Shown piece after piece: positions 61,755-64,000 of a stretch of DNA of 64,000 nucleotides. Both the position numbers and the translations under genes were made by a program. How positions within the stretch are numbered: position 1 is the stretch's first letter; each line of letters begins with the position of its first letter. The stretch is from Paramarasmius palmivorus (lineage: Eukaryota > Basidiomycota > Agaricomycetes > Agaricales > Marasmiaceae), in NCBI GenBank assembly GCA_037176845.1, contig JAYKXP010000054.1, positions 1 to 64,000 of the forward strand, written 5' to 3'. The notes below the pieces were generated by a model. That model ran no database searches. It saw only the letters and a program-made list of their open reading frames with translations, and was not told the DNA's origin.

Positions 61755-64000
61755 TTATGTTTCGAGAGCTTTTGCCCAAATCCTTCCAGGTAAACTCAAC
61801 ACTCCCCCTCTGCGACAAATCTCTTCCATCGTCTCCGGTTTTAAATCAGCACCCATTGCACCACTTACATCGACACTGATCCCCCGTGGTTTGGTCTCAT
61901 CGTATGACACGTTTATCTCCACCAACCCAGATATTGGAGGTCGCTCCGGAGATGTCATGACAATCCTTGGTCGCATCCTTGTCATTGAATCGAGGTCTCT
62001 AGAGTCGAATAGTGGATCTGTTGCTCCACTTGGGAGGGAGACGTTCACGGGTATTTTACGTGGTTTGAAGGTTCCTAGAAATGGTCAGTTTGGTTTGTAT
62101 AGAGGGAAGGTAAATCTACACTAACCATCGAGAACGGCTTGTAGTACGTCTTCGTTAACTTCGATGTCTTGGGGAGGCTGTTCTGAACTCAAGTTCAGAC
62201 CTTCAGGAGACCACTGGCAGGAGAGTAAAGTCTCGTTGAGCCAGCATTGCTCTCTAACGACCTGATGTGGTCTGTGAGCGGCATGGATGAGGAGGATAGC
62301 TATACTCGTTACTCACCTCGAGTACACCCCAAGCCTCTTTCATACTATGTACAGGTACCTTCTCAAGCATAAATCCGGGTTCTTCGGGAGCAGTCAGCCG
62401 CAACTGGAGCGGTGGATGTGAAGACGTAGGCGATCGCTATAAACGTTCAAGAGCAAGGATTCTCCCAAAGAATTCATGACTCACGTATGAAGCCGCGTAA
62501 CGCTCAGGCGAAATGGGATTAGAAGGGTTCAACTGCTCCGTGGATTAGCTTCGGTTAGAGAAGTACAGCGATACGGAACATACCAACAGATCTACCCAAC
62601 TGCCAGATCCGAACGACATCATTCCGACTGGACTCAGAGCCTCCATGCTACTGAATGGATTGATGACCAATTCAATGTCTCTCATTCGAGACTGACTCAT
62701 GGCAATTCCTCGAGACTGCCCATTCACAGTGAAATCTAGCATCCATATGTTATGACCTGATGAATCAGGCACCGTTGCATCCAAAACAGATGCAGACAAG
62801 TCTGATAGCTGAGGGAAGACATGCTCAAGGTCAGAGCCACCTGCTCCTAGAGGAAAGGTTGGTCTGGCGGTCAAGCTCGGCATCGACATTGATGCAGGGA
62901 AAAGCTGGGTGTCAATTGGAGGCGACAGAACTAGCGTGCAGAGCGTGGTTCCCTTTGGTTGATCAGCGAGGAATGAACGGAGTTCCGTCAAGGACACGTC
63001 AATTTGGGGGTGGTTGCTTGTTGAATCTATTGGTCCTGTCTGCGGGAACGTGCGAACGGCCCTGAGATAGGCCAGAGGAGACATGTAAACCAAGAATGAT
63101 AGAGATGGAAAGGAGAGGTATGGAAGGGGAAGGGCATGGGAACGATGGAGGAATATGTCCAGTGGCGGTCTATCCTGACCTAAGGAACTATCAAGTGAGA
63201 TGAGTTGGAATACGTCCACATGACATGAACATGTACGTACAATGCTACTGCTTGAGCTTCGCTTTTCGCAAATGTTTCAACCACACTGCAGAGCTGGTCG
63301 ACATCGACGAACCACCTAACGCCTCCATCTTCTTTACGTTCCGCCAATTTATCCAGCATGACCAAATAGCCAAGTTCGTCCGCAATCGCTTTCCCTAGCC
63401 GGGCTGCCTCGATGGGGTTACGAATCTCTTCGGGATTCTGCACCTCCGAGAGGAAGCTTTGGAAGCTAGCCTTGAGGAAGGCATCTAACGACGACGATCC
63501 GTTCATGGTTGACCCTTCTCCAGAGGATATTGCATAGGATGTCTTGACTCCGGATATGTGAACCCTTCCTTCGGTCAAATCCACAGAAAAGTCAACGTCT
63601 ATGACAAGCACTTTTCCGCCAAAGACCAAGAGAATTCCGCCCTCCTTCTCCTCTCTGAAAGCTTCCATACCGACTTCCCGACCCCAAACCTCAAATCGCG
63701 AGACGCACCATTCGACCAATGCCAGTCTATCCAACGGTATGTCTTCTCCGTACCGACTTGTAGAACGCTTGCGCAATGTATCGACTGTTTGTTGAACATT
63801 CTGTTCTGACTAGTCGTTGATTCAGCTCATCTATTCCTCGCGTATAAAAATCATCCTAACAAGATGTAAAGAGTGTGAAAATGCAGCCTGCTGGCGAAGA
63901 GAGGAAACTAGTTTCTGGTTGGTGAAATTGGTCGCTAGATAGAGGTTGAGAGAATTCGCGACTTGATCAGTTGCTTGTATGATGTCCTGCAGAAGCCCGC
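61755..64000 (-). CDS. MED1: Mediator complex subunit 1 (MED1), 5' end outside the window
   Basis: MED1 is a middle-module subunit of Mediator that contacts activators. The part seen, in seven or more exons, is roughly 620 residues. Its right end continues past 64000, so the start is missing. Recognised pieces: LQDIIQATDQVANSLNLYL, VQQTVDTLRKRSTSRYGEDIPLDRLALVEWC, EEIRNPIEAARLGKAIADELGY, FLADQPKGTTLCTLVLSPP, VPVHSMKEAWGVLEVVREQCW, and the conserved end IPVNVSLPSGA to VSGAMGADL and GGVLSLPGRIWAKALET. Stop TAA is at 61755-61757. The family call rests on remembered fungal MED1 sequences and the exon-by-exon fit. Confidence 0.75.

Overview
The window is nuclear DNA of a filamentous basidiomycete, most likely an Agaricomycete. 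Evidence: dense genes on both strands; many introns of about 45-65 nt with GT-AG ends, some as short as 31-35 nt; no polycistronic layout; and a gene set typical of a mushroom-forming fungus (Mediator MED12 and MED1, SSU-processome factors, RACK1, a Ran1-like kinase, an STK32/YANK kinase, F-box and T5orf172 proteins). All gene models were joined by hand from reading-frame continuity, splice sites and remembered family sequences; no database search was run.

Layout. 1-12 kb is gene-poor. It holds nothing I can name up to about 7.6 kb, a coding-like minus-strand stretch (7.9-9.0 kb), and a multi-exon minus-strand gene with an acidic tail whose frame breaks several times (9.6-11.7 kb). A small membrane-anchored T5orf172/GIY-YIG-type gene (13.2-13.8 kb) and an AT-rich direct-repeat zone (14.1-14.5 kb) close this accessory part. 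From 15 kb on the window is compact core genome: NOP4(-), SOF1(-), RING E3(+), MED12(-), MFS transporter(+), conserved unknown(+), RACK1(-) with an intronic U24 snoRNA, nucleoside hydrolase(+), MSS116-like DEAD helicase(-), BUB2(+), AP-4 epsilon-like adaptin(-), conserved unknown(+), STK32-like kinase(+), GOT1(-), F-box(+), Ser/Pro-rich TCO89-like protein(-), UTP6(+), Ran1-like kinase(+), PHO85-type cyclin(-), RPL12(+), mitochondrial unknown(+), MED1(-, cut by the right edge).

Themes. Ribosome synthesis is over-represented (NOP4, SOF1, UTP6, RPL12, RACK1, U24 snoRNA), and two Mediator subunits lie 35 kb apart. Several pairs are divergent over very short gaps (87, 93, 137 and 224 bp), so shared promoters are likely. 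The most informative non-obvious signals are: a U24 box C/D snoRNA in a RACK1 intron, the same host gene as in yeast; two GC-AG introns; 31-35 nt introns; a 6-nt first coding exon in SOF1; HomolE/HomolD-like boxes upstream of RPL12; and local frame breaks in three genes, which are either real lesions or assembly indels. I did not find a convincing wholly new system. The best candidates for novelty are the 9.6-11.7 kb gene and the T5orf172 gene at the edge of the gene-poor block.
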